Part shown: piece after piece, positions 36,200 through 43,446 of the stretch
Layout of the letters: each line of letters opens with the position of its first letter
Numbering within the stretch: position 1 is the stretch's first letter
Assembly (NCBI RefSeq): GCF_040183065.1
Contig: NC_091128.1
Location: 179,813,168 to 179,877,167, forward strand
Length of the DNA stretch: 64,000 nt
Reading direction: 5' to 3'
Origin: Periplaneta americana
Taxonomy: Eukaryota; Arthropoda; Insecta; Blattodea; Blattidae
Position numbers and translations under genes: made by a program
Notes under the pieces: generated by a model
What the model saw: the letters and a program-made list of their open reading frames with translations, nothing else
Told to the model about the DNA's origin: nothing
Database searches by the model: none

Positions 36200-38132
36200 A
36201 AATGTTGAACACGGTATCAGCCGCAGAATTATACATATTTGTTACATCAGAGTTATTTAGTGTACAAGACATTGCAGGGAATTTTTTAATTAGCTGTAGT
36301 GCGTACAAACCGACAAACGTGTGATTGGAAAGTTCTTTATTTTCCACCTAGAAAATATTAACGAGCACCTCATTTCTAAGTTTTCGTGACGTCCTAAATG
36401 AGAATATTCTTGGTAGATTGTTTGATAAAGGAGAACAGATTCTTTGGCCTCCTCGCTGAAACGACTGGACTTCACTGATATTTTCATCTGGGTCTAAGCT
36501 TACAGTCTGAATGTACACAGCTAGCAGATCTGAAGCAAAGGATGTGATGTGGTTGAAAGTGTTGACATAGATTGTAAAATGCAGGGGTTAACTTCGGAGA
36601 TTCCTACAAGTAGGCTACTGAATATAACCTAAGCTAACATAGCTTGCTGTCGAGGTTGCATTTCGTTTTATTACAATTTTTCTTTGCCATCTTCCAAAAT
36701 GAAACTGTAGCCAGCGATTCCTTACTTGAAGTAGTTCTTTTTGTTTAATACTCGTAGCTAGTATTTTTGAGGCGCAATTGAATTATTTATATTTTTTAAG
36801 GTTGGAAGCATATATTCAGAATCTTTCGGGACCTGATTGAAGGTAAAACACTTTCCTTGGTTTTTACATATAAGAACACAACAAAAATTTGCCATTTTGA
36901 GTTGTTTTTAAGAGTATTTAATATACTAATGCACTACGTAAATCCTCAGGGCCATATTCATAGACAATCTTAGAGCAGGCTTCCGGTGGATGATCAGCGA
37001 ACTAACGTTTTTCGTATTCATAAACCAGTGTTAGCGATATGATATGAATCCTGTACAAGTAATCAGTCCATAGCCGGGGCTAGTTTAGCACGCTCGTAGC
37101 GCGGGCTAGCGAAATGTCTATACATAGTACTCTTAATGTTTATATAGGCTACCAGTACTGGAAAACAAATGCATACGCAAAGCGCATCCCTCAAAGTACA
37201 CGCGCGCTGTCTGTTGGTGCTAGTTCAGGATATCTCTATTTAGACAGTATGTCCGGAAAGTCCGTATACCCCTATACCACAGTCTAGTATATACAGTCAC
37301 GAAGCTCAATACGTAGTAAATATGCATACATTAGACAGTTGCTCACCACTAGGATCGCTAATATCGCCTCATTACAGACAATGCAAAATAGTACTGGCAC
37401 AGTCTATTGTTTCTAGCACCCTCAAAACTCAAGCTTCGTGACTGTATATAGTAGACTGTGCCTATTCCTTACTATAATAGTTTTTTATTAGCGTTTCTTA
37501 TTATATTATTATATTGTAATTATTTAATATTATTAATATTCATAAGAAGTTCGTTTTCTGTTGAAGAGAAGTTAGTCACTAGTGTATGGATACATGACTC
37601 AGGAGTCACAATTAGCATCACACGAGAACACTTTAGGCAACGAACTTGTGTCTGAGGCGAACTCAACAACAATAAACTAATGTTATGAATATTAATAAAT
37701 AATTATAATATAATAATACGGGTAATAAGTTACCCAGCATTTGCTCAATTTGGTTGAGGGAAAACCCCGGGAAAAACCTCAACTAGGTAACTTGCCCCGA
37801 CCGGGAATCGAACCCGGGCCACCTGGTTTCGCGGCCAGTCGCGCTGACCGTTACTCCACAGGTGTGGACGATACGCTAATAAGAAACTAGTAAGGTATAG
37901 TGGTATACGGTCTGCCCGGACATCCTGTAGATTTTATTCAATGACTCATTTCATTTCTTCAAGTCCTGTTCCATTATGTGAGAATAAAGGAAACCTTGTG
38001 CGTGTGTGTTGTGTTGGTACATAACATTCATACACACAGGTTGTCTTGTCACTCACCAGCCAGATCTGTGAACAGGTAATCGTAGTAGGCCGTGATGGAG
38101 TTGTTGTAGAGCGCCATGCTGTCGTGAACCTC
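21027..38132 (-). CDS. ELOVL: ELOVL fatty acid elongase, gene B (complete coding sequence, six exons)
   Basis: Exons 38132-38057 (ATG at 38117), 28646-28456, 27669-27589, 26827-26771, 24254-24012 and 21206-21027 join to 813 coding nt, 270 residues plus stop. Phases agree (1, 0, 0, 0, 0) and all introns are GT/AG, 0.76-9.4 kb long. The length is at the short end of the ELOVL family. Visible features: hydrophobic segments near residues 35-50 and 66-84, QPVDFSNS near 100, KISELLDT (123-130), histidine box HMYHH (146-150), NSFVHIIMYFYY (176-187), TTLQMGQF (207-214), then SFQLLFHDCEYPRWS and NDFYGKAYE. By family knowledge it is an ER multipass 3-ketoacyl-CoA synthase elongating very-long-chain acyl-CoAs. 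The motif set resembles the insect ELOVL4/7-like group; the exact orthologue cannot be named. It lies tail to tail with paralogue A. The C-terminus lacks a KKxx signal. Confidence 0.95.
21252..21782. repeat. 60-bp direct repeat bracketing the MITE
   Basis: The block AATTATGCATTACCAATTG...GGTACCAATACT.AAGACTAA occurs at 21252-21312 and again at 21722-21782 with very few differences; the MITE sits directly after the first copy. Confidence 0.85.
21313..21697. mobile_element. PIF/Harbinger-like MITE with TAA target duplication
   Basis: 385 bp, terminal repeats AGGCTCATTCACAATG and CATTGTGAATGGGCCT with subterminal AATTAAACATAAC, flanked by TAA at 21310-21312 and 21698-21700. Lies just outside the last exon of gene B, in its last intron. 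Non-coding. Confidence 0.85.
22028..22152 (+). mobile_element. RTE1 3' end fragment, copy 2
   Basis: Encodes [23 protein letters not shown] residues and the terminal MNLRVP, followed by AAAAGCCATTTG and a TAAG tail. Extremely 5'-truncated. Confidence 0.85.
22153..23337. other. Gene B intron 5 DNA, nothing recognised
   Basis: AT-rich. A GGGTTGCCAG terminus resembling that of 13362-14000 occurs at 22726; nothing else is supported. Confidence 0.3.
23341..23761 (-). mobile_element. Penelope-like retroelement fragment with inverted terminal repeats
   Basis: Arms 23341-23414 and 23685-23761 are inverted copies (CTAGTGGACTTA, TTATGTAAGATTTGTGCGGC, TTACAGCTG, TATTCTTGG), with a 14-bp tandem duplication in the right arm. 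The interior minus strand encodes EHKFHPKIHDTANITFNRNE followed by TILLEK and a stop, resembling the conserved N-terminal region of Penelope-like proteins. GTGCGGCTTACAGCTGTTT is shared with the element at 43447. Confidence 0.7.
24012..24254 (-). CDS. ELOVL: ELOVL gene B, exon 5 (histidine-box exon)
   Basis: 81 codons between ctgttcag and gtaaga. It starts [20 protein letters not shown] and continues through TKYYPGGHGTFIGVINS to KKYITTLQM. It carries the catalytic HxxHH and the NSxxHxxMYxYY segment. In gene A the same 243 nt are split in two exons. A LINE 3' end lies about 14 bp upstream of the acceptor. Confidence 0.96.
24268..24606 (+). mobile_element. Jockey-like element J1, 3' end copy 2
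   Basis: Collinear with 8357-8652: TTTAGGGCCAAATTAAAG, GGTGAATTCATGACATTCAA, TTCATATTCTAGCTGTGAAG, ending GGAATGTAAATAAATACAAT and an (AATAC)n tail. 5'-truncated just outside the acceptor of gene B exon 5. Confidence 0.9.
24607..26770. other. Gene B intron 4 DNA with an unassigned open stretch
   Basis: Mostly AT-rich. On plus, 25871-26068 reads without a stop as NKITFEHALDYRADIIAKSL then LPGKARLPYSDSLENFFHHI. It lacks an ATG and splice context, and I do not recognise it. Confidence 0.3.
26771..26827 (-). CDS. ELOVL: ELOVL gene B, exon 4 (too short for an ORF search)
   Basis: Nineteen codons between cattttag and gtaagt encoding VARGVYIYFLAKISELLDT, which contains the family motif KxxELxDT. 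The size equals gene A exon 5103-5159. Confidence 0.93.
27284..27582 (+). mobile_element. RTE2 3' fragment abutting gene B exon 3
   Basis: Collinear with 34405-34585 and the complement of 49005-49290: GTTGGAACGAGTGGGTGAAG, TGAAACTGATTAGGAAGAG, CTGAAGGATGCACTGGAAGG, ending CTATGAATG. Its 3' end falls inside the first dozen bases of gene B intron 3. Confidence 0.85.
27589..27669 (-). CDS. ELOVL: ELOVL gene B, exon 3
   Basis: 27 codons, GLDAAWLRKYSWQCQPVDFS then NSPEAMR; CQPVD is a conserved ELOVL loop motif. The donor gtgagt at 27588-27583 is almost touched by the 3' end of an RTE2 retrotransposon fragment. Confidence 0.93.
28068..28165 (+). repeat. tRNA-derived SINE head
   Basis: TCAGCATAGCTCAGATGG (box A-like) and GAGTCGATTCCTGG (box B-like) 45 bp apart. 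No complete tRNA fold; short body. Confidence 0.55.
28456..28646 (-). CDS. ELOVL: ELOVL gene B, exon 2
   Basis: 191 nt, completing a split Asp codon: DPRTNDWLLITSPMPG then a membrane segment, RKPYDLTNTLILYN and a second segment ending YLFYE. DPR..DW and RKPF/Y are standard N-terminal ELOVL features. Strongly GC-richer than its intron neighbours. Confidence 0.94.
28842..29805 (-). mobile_element. Jockey-like non-LTR retrotransposon, decayed, family J2
   Basis: Minus-strand frames with many stops still read VECTKFLDMWIDSSKAYTTS, SLLWIVHSLLSYGIIGD, NSTYEYNTRTSQNMGYI and LPEVLTAGDNLYNKLPQNIK, the order found at the C-terminal end of jockey-like reverse transcriptases. The 3' end (left) carries AATAAAGATCTAATCTAATC. 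Confidence 0.7.
29806..30304. other. Gene B intron 1, nothing recognised
   Basis: No repeat copy or open frame of note between the J2 remnant and the AAT microsatellite. Confidence 0.3.
30305..30351. repeat. (AAT)n microsatellite, left part
   Basis: Uninterrupted AAT trinucleotides; resumes at 30680 beyond the RTE1 copy. Confidence 0.95.
30353..30679 (-). mobile_element. RTE1 copy 3, inserted in an (AAT)n microsatellite
   Basis: Minus strand encodes [20 protein letters not shown] through [20 protein letters not shown] and the end of the element; tail TAAG repeats at the left. 5' truncation at the plus-strand right end joins AAT repeats directly. Confidence 0.9.
30680..30729. repeat. (AAT)n microsatellite, right part
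   Basis: Continuation of the same trinucleotide tract on the other side of RTE1 copy 3. Confidence 0.95.
30889..31228 (+). repeat. tRNA-derived SINE with ATT-repeat tail
   Basis: GGCGTCGTGATCTAAGGC (box A-like), GATGGTTCGAGTCCTC (box B), a long body with GTGGACGTGAGCTGG and a (ATT)n tail at 31199-31228. Confidence 0.75.
31279..31572 (+). other. Unassigned open frame, 97 codons
   Basis: Cys/Ser/Arg-rich product (WKCPHCSWHPAVTLKTTHEC) with no neighbour support, no splice context and no recognised domain. Probably not a gene. Confidence 0.15.
31840..32015 (+). pseudogene. Non-LTR reverse transcriptase C-terminal fragment
   Basis: EIIQNKFLRLIYFKSFKN, then LQLRSMFNMESLQHRRSV and CTILFLRGILKTKSI, matching the pattern VQ.KFLR....K.....P......LR.....ESL..RR.....FL of jockey/R1-like C-termini. 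No ends visible. Confidence 0.65.
32038..32540 (-). repeat. Dispersed repeat R1, copy 3, interrupted by a MITE
   Basis: Complement of R1 copy 1: GAGGCAACTAGGCCAGAAG, TTCCTTTCCTCCTCC on the left, and GAGATGTACTGCCTGGTAAT, ATGTATTGTACATATC on the right of the MITE 32214-32447. Confidence 0.8.
32214..32447. mobile_element. MITE family M4 (AATT target), copy 2
   Basis: 234 bp, CTGTGGTGTTTGGG at the left and CACAG at the right, AATT at 32210-32213 and 32448-32451. It splits R1 copy 3 at a site that is intact in R1 copy 1, so the limits and the 4-bp duplication are directly demonstrated. Confidence 0.93.
32541..32959. other. AT-rich intron DNA with (AAAT)n run
   Basis: (AAAT)n at about 32921-32942; otherwise nothing recognised. 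Confidence 0.35.
32974..33320 (+). repeat. tRNA-derived SINE (type b), copy 1
   Basis: Head with CAGGTTCGAGTCCAGG (box B), body TTTTCTCCCGTTTCCCATAT, ATTAGGCATCTA, ACGCACGGAG and GTACGCAGCGAACCTT, the same order as 58916-59220. The body carries an extra GC-rich block (GGGACGAGGGGGGTTGC) in this copy. Confidence 0.8.
33321..33930. other. Gene B intron 1, nothing recognised
   Basis: Unique-looking sequence; reverse-strand short open frames have no features. Confidence 0.3.
33931..34585 (+). mobile_element. Non-LTR retrotransposon RTE2, internal-to-3' copy
   Basis: Reads DMALLAEE-like residues, FGMKINANKTKTMVIGRK, VEQVDSFKYLGCTVSSN, then RIAMAKEAFNRK-like, RLVKCFVSSVALYGAGTWTL and EKRLEAFEMWIWRRMERVKW, the post-catalytic part of an endonuclease-reverse transcriptase LINE. 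The last 120-codon frame is open (34077-34439) but upstream stops are present. It ends at 34585, where a mariner-like terminus begins. Confidence 0.85.
34586..35330 (-). pseudogene. Mariner-like transposase pseudogene
   Basis: Minus strand: YVQQLTPEDCGRRTEYGEL, HVGDFVNRHIIG, VREKLPGSWLGRRMNLTPCD, WGWAKDE-like and VDSIPGRLRKLVDVTHA, spread over three frames. The left end is TACAGGGTGGGCGGG. This order fits insect IS630/Tc1/mariner transposases; the stretch between the arginine-rich segment and LTPCDF where the last catalytic Asp should lie is shortened. It cannot be active. Confidence 0.7.
35331..36025. other. Gene B intron 1, low-complexity flank
   Basis: 35770-35930 has loose repeats of ATTCATTCGTCC-like words; nothing else recognised. 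Confidence 0.3.
36026..36200. repeat. Compound (GATA)n(AAAT)n microsatellite
   Basis: About 95 bp of uninterrupted GATA followed directly by about 80 bp of AAAT. Apparent open frames here are translated repeat. Confidence 0.97.
36201..36948. other. Gene B intron 1, nothing recognised
   Basis: No repeat copy, RNA gene or exon recognised. Confidence 0.3.
36951..37115. mobile_element. Harbinger-like MITE, partial
   Basis: Left end GGGCCATATTCATAGACA; right end GCTAGCGAAATGTCTAT is an imperfect inverted match lacking the outermost bases. Non-coding. Confidence 0.5.
37278..37460. mobile_element. 183-bp MITE, copy 1 (family M7)
   Basis: Terminal repeats CACAGTCTAGTATATACAGT and the complement of ACTGTATATAGTAGACTGTG, continuing CACGAAGCT. 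Flanks CCTATAC and CCTATTC suggest a 7-bp target duplication with one change. It differs from copy 2 at about 8 of 183 positions. Gene B intron 1. Confidence 0.92.
37731..37868 (-). repeat. tRNA-derived SINE (type c), copy 1
   Basis: Minus strand: GGAGTAACGGTCAGCGCG (box A), GGGTTCGATTCCCGG (box B), then CAAGTTACCTAGTTGAGG and CAAATGCTGGGTAA. Truncated at its 3' side relative to 45608-45852. Confidence 0.8.
38057..38132 (-). CDS. ELOVL: ELOVL gene B, exon 1 (start codon exon)
   Basis: ATG at 38117-38115 in context ACAGCATGG, encoding MALYNNSITAYYDYLFTDLA and ending phase 1 before gtgagt. A good acceptor (tttgttgcag) precedes the exon at 38132, so at least one untranslated exon should lie further upstream. 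Near-identical 183-bp MITEs sit on both sides of it. Confidence 0.85.
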
Positions 38133-38200
38133 CTGCAACAAACAACAGAGCATCAGTACGCAGCCATAGTGGAAGAAACAAGTTTTTAGTACGATTTTAT

Positions 38201-38383
38201 CACAGTCTAGTATATATAGTCGCGAAGCTCAATACGTAGTAAATATGCAAACATTAGATAGTTGCTCACCACTAGGATCGCTAATATCGCCTCATTACAG
38301 GTAATGCAAAATAGTACCGTCACAGTCTATTGTTTCTAGCACCCTCAAAACTCAAGCTTCGTGACTGTATATAGTAGACTGTG
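38201..38383. mobile_element. 183-bp MITE, copy 2 (family M7)
   Basis: Same ends and orientation as copy 1; flanked by perfect ATTTTAT (38194-38200 and 38384-38390). It lies 68 bp upstream of gene B exon 1. Confidence 0.94.
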
Positions 38384-38440
38384 ATTTTATTATTGAAAGT
38401 TCCGAATCTTGTCAATCTTCTTCTTCTTCTTCTTCTTCAT

Positions 38441-39544
38441 ATGTATATCTTATACTTATACATATACAGTATGTATAGCCTATACGTATATAGGCCTAAA
38501 TGTTTAATGCGTGATGAAACTAAATATACAACAAAATATTAGACTGTCATGATTGATTATAACACAAGTAATGCAGAACTGTAACAGAACGTCACAGATT
38601 AAAGAAATATAAAACGTCTTCTCATTATTGTTTAATAAGTTAATCTCTAGGGAGTCGGCCATGGCAATGACGGTGATTTGAACTGATTTCGTATCGGTAT
38701 ACTGAATTAAGTTCAATTAATAATTGGCAGTCACTTCAGTTTTGTGTTAGTAAAGAGAGTTCAATTACTTTTCAGTGTTTACGTGTGTTTAATTTTCAAT
38801 AAATAGTTAATTATGACATACGTTTGGAAGTGTGGACGTCAGCAGTGCATAGGCAAATACATACTTTTACTTGCTAGTAACATATTACTGATAGGGTAAA
38901 CATGGGTAATTTCGTGATAATTTCATGAAAATTAATTTAAAATGCAAATGTGTAAATATTTCCTTATTCCGATTTTTTCATCTAAGAGACGATAATTTGC
39001 TGTACAAATCTGGAGATATAAAAGACTGGACACGTTCTTGAACAATTGCCAAAAACCACTTTTATCACTTAAACTAATAGGTTGGTTATTTCGTGATAAT
39101 CTTGGTAATTTCGTGATATTACATTGATAATTTCGTGAGAGATACACGAATTGTGGAAAAATTCATTAAAGTCAAATGAAATTATCATTTATTGTTACAA
39201 GACTTCAAACATAGCAATTCCGAGTAATATTCATAGTAAGAAAACATAGAAATACATATCAACACATAATAATGAAATCAATGTAAAAATTGAAATTGAA
39301 AAGGAATCTTCTTTGTCCTGAAAGAGTCAACACTTTTATTACGGACTTTACTGTAGCCTATATTACGAGGGTAACTCCAAAAGTAATGCATAGGGCTAAT
39401 ATTTGTTTAAAACTTACATTTTTATCACTACATTATGCAAATGTTTAATATGATTGCCAGCCTAAATTATACAAAATATTTTTAAATATGAGCTTCAAGA
39501 GGTCCGTGACACAAACTTCAGTTCTAAGGTATAGCGCACGCCTA
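38441..39544. other. Upstream region of gene B, unassigned
   Basis: Follows a (TTC)n run at 38408-38437. Contains the motif TAATTTCGTGA repeated near 38908 and 39084-39135. No untranslated exon or promoter of gene B could be identified with confidence. Confidence 0.3.
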
Positions 39545-39788
39545 TTTGTTTTTTACTTGGTTGTTTAATGACGCTACTGGGTTATTTAGCGTCGATGGAA
39601 TTAGTGATTTCAAGATGATATTTGGCGAGATGAGGCCGAGGACTCGCCATGTTTGGCCTACCTGACATTCGCCTTACGGTAGGAAAATCCTCGGAAAAAA
39701 TTCAACCAGGTAATCAGCGGGAATCGAACCCACGCCCGAACACAACTCTTGATCAGCAGGCAAATGTGCTACGCCGGTGGCCGGCACG
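39545..39788 (-). repeat. tRNA-derived SINE (type c-like)
   Basis: Minus strand: GTAGCACATTTGCCTGC (head), GGGTTCGATTCCC (box B), AGGCCAAACATGGCGAG and the 3' tail AGCGTCATTAAACAACC. Body matches 63063-63285. Confidence 0.75.
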
Positions 39789-39916
39789 CGTAGACTGGTG
39801 GTCCACCGCTGTGGAGTAAATGTTAGCATGTGTGACCGTGAAACCAACAGTTGGAATAAGTTACCAGGTCAAGGTTTTCTCTGAACCAATTGCAGTAGAA
39901 TTGCTGGATACCTTGG

Positions 39917-40445
39917 GCTCATTTATTTATTATTTATTATTTTGCTAATAATTGTAACATAAAATATAAAATATACAGAGAAACTTTAGCTCGCCCCTGA
40001 AAGAGTAGAACTCGTGCTCAGGGGCGGATTCCTGAATTGAAATTAATAATTATACAATACAATTTGCAATTATAGTATATAAATTTAAATTTACAATTTC
40101 AATTTTTATAAAATCCATGGTAGTATATTCAGTATTGTACAGTCAGAGCACACAACACTGTGCAATTGTCAAAGTCAATAATAAAAAGTAAACAACAAAG
40201 CAATAAAATTAATTCAAAATCTCTCAACAACGTTGACATTAAAAAACTCATTAATTTCATAAAATGATTTGTTGATTAACCAATCAGAGACAAGTCTGTT
40301 AAAAGACTTCCTTTCCAGATTAAAAAGATATCTAGGAAATTTATTTGCTATTTTTAAAGACATAATAAAATAATTATTCATTGTTTTAGTCAGCCTACAC
40401 TTAGGTATGTCAAAAAGGTCACGGTTTCTGGTGTTGTGTCAACAT
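39917..40445 (-). mobile_element. Jockey-like non-LTR retrotransposon 3' end, family J3
   Basis: Minus strand reads RNRDLFDIPKCRLTKTMNN, KIANKFPRYLFNLERKSFN and LINKSFYEINEFFNVN, then a 3' UTR ending in (ATAA)n at the left edge. The RT core is absent. It may belong with the fragment at 40810-41197. Confidence 0.7.
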
Positions 40446-40564
40446 AAGTGAATTTTCTTTGACGAAATTTAGGGCTTGATAAATATACAGTGATATACAG
40501 TGGGTTTTAGTTCGAACTTAGGTTTAAAGTACAAATTAGATTTACTTTAAATGTTATTTTAACT

Positions 40565-40578
40565 TAGGATGTTCCCTG

Positions 40579-40619
<41 letters not shown>

Positions 40620-40762
40620 GCTAGTATTAATTATTAGTATTATTATTAATTGTATTTTTTATTAATTGTGTTTATTATTGTTTTTATTGAGTGTAATTAG
40701 TTACCACTGCCACCGGGTATATACCCAATGCAGTGTGAATAAATACATACATACATACATAA
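40565..40762 (+). mobile_element. Non-LTR 3' UTR with (ATAC)n tail
   Basis: After an (ATT)n run (40581-40619): AGTTACCACTGCCACCGGG, ATGCAGTGTGAATAAATAC and tandem ATAC. Plus-strand orientation, opposite to the J3 pieces around it. No coding part. Confidence 0.45.
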
Positions 40763-40809
40763 TTTTTTCATTTACAAATAACGTCTGCAGTGTGCCTTCA
40801 TTGATAATT

Positions 40810-41197
40810 AGTTATAATCTAATAGCTTTTTTTTGTAACATAAGTACTTTATTAGTAGGAGTACTATTACCAAATAAAAGTAGTCCATAAGAAAGTATAC
40901 TATGAAAATAAGAAAAATAGACAACTCTAATGTAATTCTTCGGAACATACATTTTCAAATTTCGCAGAAGAAATATTACTCTGGACAATTTTTTACAAAC
41001 AGACTCAACATGGTCTGCCCAAGTAAGTGTGCTGTCCACAGTAATACCAAGAAGTTTAAAATTATTATTTTCCAGGACTGTACTGCTAAACAGCAAATAT
41101 GTAGTTTTACTTTAATTTAAAAGAAATTTATTAGAACTAAACCATTTCTTGGCTTTATTAAAAACGGAATTACTAAGAGTTTTCAACTCATTAATAT
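40810..41197 (-). pseudogene. Jockey-like reverse transcriptase fragment (J3)
   Basis: Minus strand reads INELKTLSNSVFNKAKKWFS, SNKFLLN, stop, SKTTYLLFSSTVLENNNF, then LLGITVDSTLTWADHVE and VYFSYFHSILSYGLLLFGNS to QKKAIRL. This is the region after the YADD motif in jockey-type RTs. One stop interrupts it. Confidence 0.82.
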
Positions 41198-41247
41198 CAC
41201 TATGGCTCGTAGGACGTGGGACCTGGTTGTGATGTCTATTTGGAAAG

Positions 41248-41763
41248 AGCGTATTCCGAATCTCACCGGTGAGCAATCCGATGGCATCACGGTGTTCCGA
41301 ATTCCACCGATGACGTCATTGATGCTCCACCGGTGTCGCACCGGTGCCATCAACTTGCAGAGGTGGTGGCAGTCTCCATCAGCCGCCATCAGTGAATCTG
41401 ATTGGTTCTTGTATAGGGCGGGAATTAGCAGACGAATAACATCGTGCACCGTTGTGTCATGGCGGTGTGTTCTGCTGTATTGTTTGTAATGAGCACAACG
41501 TAAAAACGATATGTTAATGGCTTATGAGCGAACATGTCAACGGACCAGTTATTACTACCGGTTCAAGAAATAAATTGTTTATGCTATCTTTTCTTTGAAC
41601 GAGATGGCAGTACGAAAATTTCGCAAAATTTTGCTAGCGTAGCACAGACAACAACTTGTACAGTCGCCATGACAGCCATCGATCCTTCCAGCAGTTGTGT
41701 TCCTTATTTCGCTGCAACGTGACGTCATTGATGCCACCGGACCGGTGAGATTCGGAATACGCT
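41248..41763. mobile_element. 516-bp TIR element with 5-bp flanking duplication
   Basis: Perfect inverted ends AGCGTATTCCGAATCTCACC plus GGT (23 bp), flanked by GAAAG at 41243-41247 and 41764-41768. Subterminal GATGGCATCA and TGATGCCACC are also mirrored. Interior open frames have no domain. Superfamily unknown. Confidence 0.82.
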
Positions 41764-42162
41764 GAAAGGTAAAAGGGATTCTGCAGCTGTAAGGGAGTTC
41801 GGGGAAATCTGTAGCGCGGGGCATTCCATTCCTAGCAGTACAATGGGCCACCCAAGCGGCCTACCTCTCCTCTCCACAAGAGTTGTCCTTTTTTTCGCAC
41901 TGTGTTCGTCCCTCCGGCGAACATTTTTAAGTGTTGAACTCATTTCGAAGTCCCTTAAGTTGCTAGCCAGACTAATCATGGGACTGCCAGCATTTCCTCT
42001 GCAGTCCTTGCCTTTGTTCGTTAGTGGAAACACAGTGGCCGAGCAGAAGTGATGATGCACTGCAATTGGATAATGTTCTGCGCCACTGCATAGTTACGCA
42101 ACATTTTACTATTCGCAATATCACTGGCAGCTTGGCAATCTGAAAAATGGATACCACGTGTA

Positions 42163-42627
42163 ATGAGAAGTCAGCTCCGTGGTTCATGTCCAGCACAGGA
42201 TCATGTGCTGTCAGTGTTCTCTGCAGACAATAACATGCGTCATGTAGTTTGTTTAATTACTGGGAAGAGATTGAAGACGGAAGGAGAACTGCAGTTGTGT
42301 ATCGATATGTTACCTTCCAGTCTGGCAGAGAAAGTTTCAGAACGGGTTGTTGCTTCATACCATTTCAGAGCCCGTAGAGTACTTGCATTACATAACACCG
42401 AAATAAAACTTAAATACACAACGCTGTTGTTTCTACGGCCTCCAATTGGAAGCCTTTCTCACGTAATTTACATCTCAGTTCATGATCGGCGTCCTTACGT
42501 AACGGTACATCACCGCTTGCTTTCCCTTTCTTCGCGTCGTGCGTGGCCACCCCTTGTTCTCACGCCGAGTGTTGACAGACAGGAAATTCTCAAGAGCGTG
42601 ATAACCGTGCTGTATGCGGAACTGTAA
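42163..42627 (+). other. Unrecognised 154-codon open frame
   Basis: Longest frame outside transposons here, starting MRSQLRGSCPAQDHVLSVFS. GC content is higher than its surroundings. No family features, signal peptide or splice partner seen; possibly a transposon relic or non-coding. Confidence 0.2.
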
Positions 42628-42838
42628 TTATGCAGCGGTCAGTTGTAAGGGACGTCCGGAACAAGCGGGCAAGTGAGGAGACAAGCGGGGGAGTCGGTGC
42701 ATCGAAAATGGATAAATAGACACGAAGTGGTGAACATAAGAAAGCAAAGTAAAAGTATAGCCTATAGCAGTAATTAAGTTAAGTCGATTAATATGAAATA
42801 AATACGCTAGGAAGCCAGTAAGTAAAGAAGATCAGCTG

Positions 42839-43070
42839 TATATGAGTCGTTCAGAGCAGAAGTGGTGTAAGTCAAAAATGGGTAATGAGGGTTAAAGTAA
42901 ACATTCTGTAAAATACAGCGCAAAGTAGCAATTAATATTCAATTTATTTAAATTATTAGTAGTCAGTGGATAGCAAGAAGAACATATTAATTGCTACTTT
43001 GCGCTGTATTTTACAGAAACCTCATTACCTAATTTTGACTTACACCACTTTTGCTCTGAACGGCTCATAT
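42839..43070. mobile_element. Palindromic foldback MITE
   Basis: Left arm TATGAGTCGTTCAGAGCAGA, AGTGGTGTAAGTCAAAAAT, AAAATACAGCGCAAAGTAGC pairs with the right arm ending at 43070, with a short indel. Loop about 45 bp. Confidence 0.85.
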
Positions 43071-43168
43071 ATAAGTACATAGAAAGTAAATATAAGAACG
43101 TATATTAATAAATAAGTGAGGAATTTAAAAGCAAGTAGTGCAAAGCAAATAGAAAGAGAATACAGGAG

Positions 43169-43169
<1 letters not shown>

Positions 43170-43215
<46 letters not shown>

Positions 43216-43217
43216 AT
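43170..43217. repeat. (AAAT)n microsatellite
   Basis: Tandem AAAT; open frames through it are translated repeat. Confidence 0.95.
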
Positions 43218-43446
43218 TTCATGAGAAAATTTCTTCCGCTATAAAGGCTCGAATCAGCGCGCAGTCCTAGGCAAGATGCTTTTTAGACGTCGCCACGGAG
43301 CGGGACAAAAGCAAATACTGTAATACATTGCAGAACTAAAAATAAATAAGAATTTTCACCCAAAACCGAATTCCGTTCCCCCTTAACGACGGTAGCAAGA
43401 TGAATCTGACGATCCTCCATGGATCACCCAATATTCGCCTTACAAA

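Noticed and set aside
35931..36347. 138-codon frame with repeated FIYL and SIYL
   Set aside because: Translation of the GATA/AAAT microsatellite.
37790..37868. Functional tRNA gene
   Set aside because: Box A and B are good but the acceptor stem does not pair, and the sequence continues into a SINE body with relatives elsewhere in the window. The same applies to the other tRNA-like heads.
43040..43222. Frame with repeated FIYL
   Set aside because: Translation of the AAAT microsatellite.
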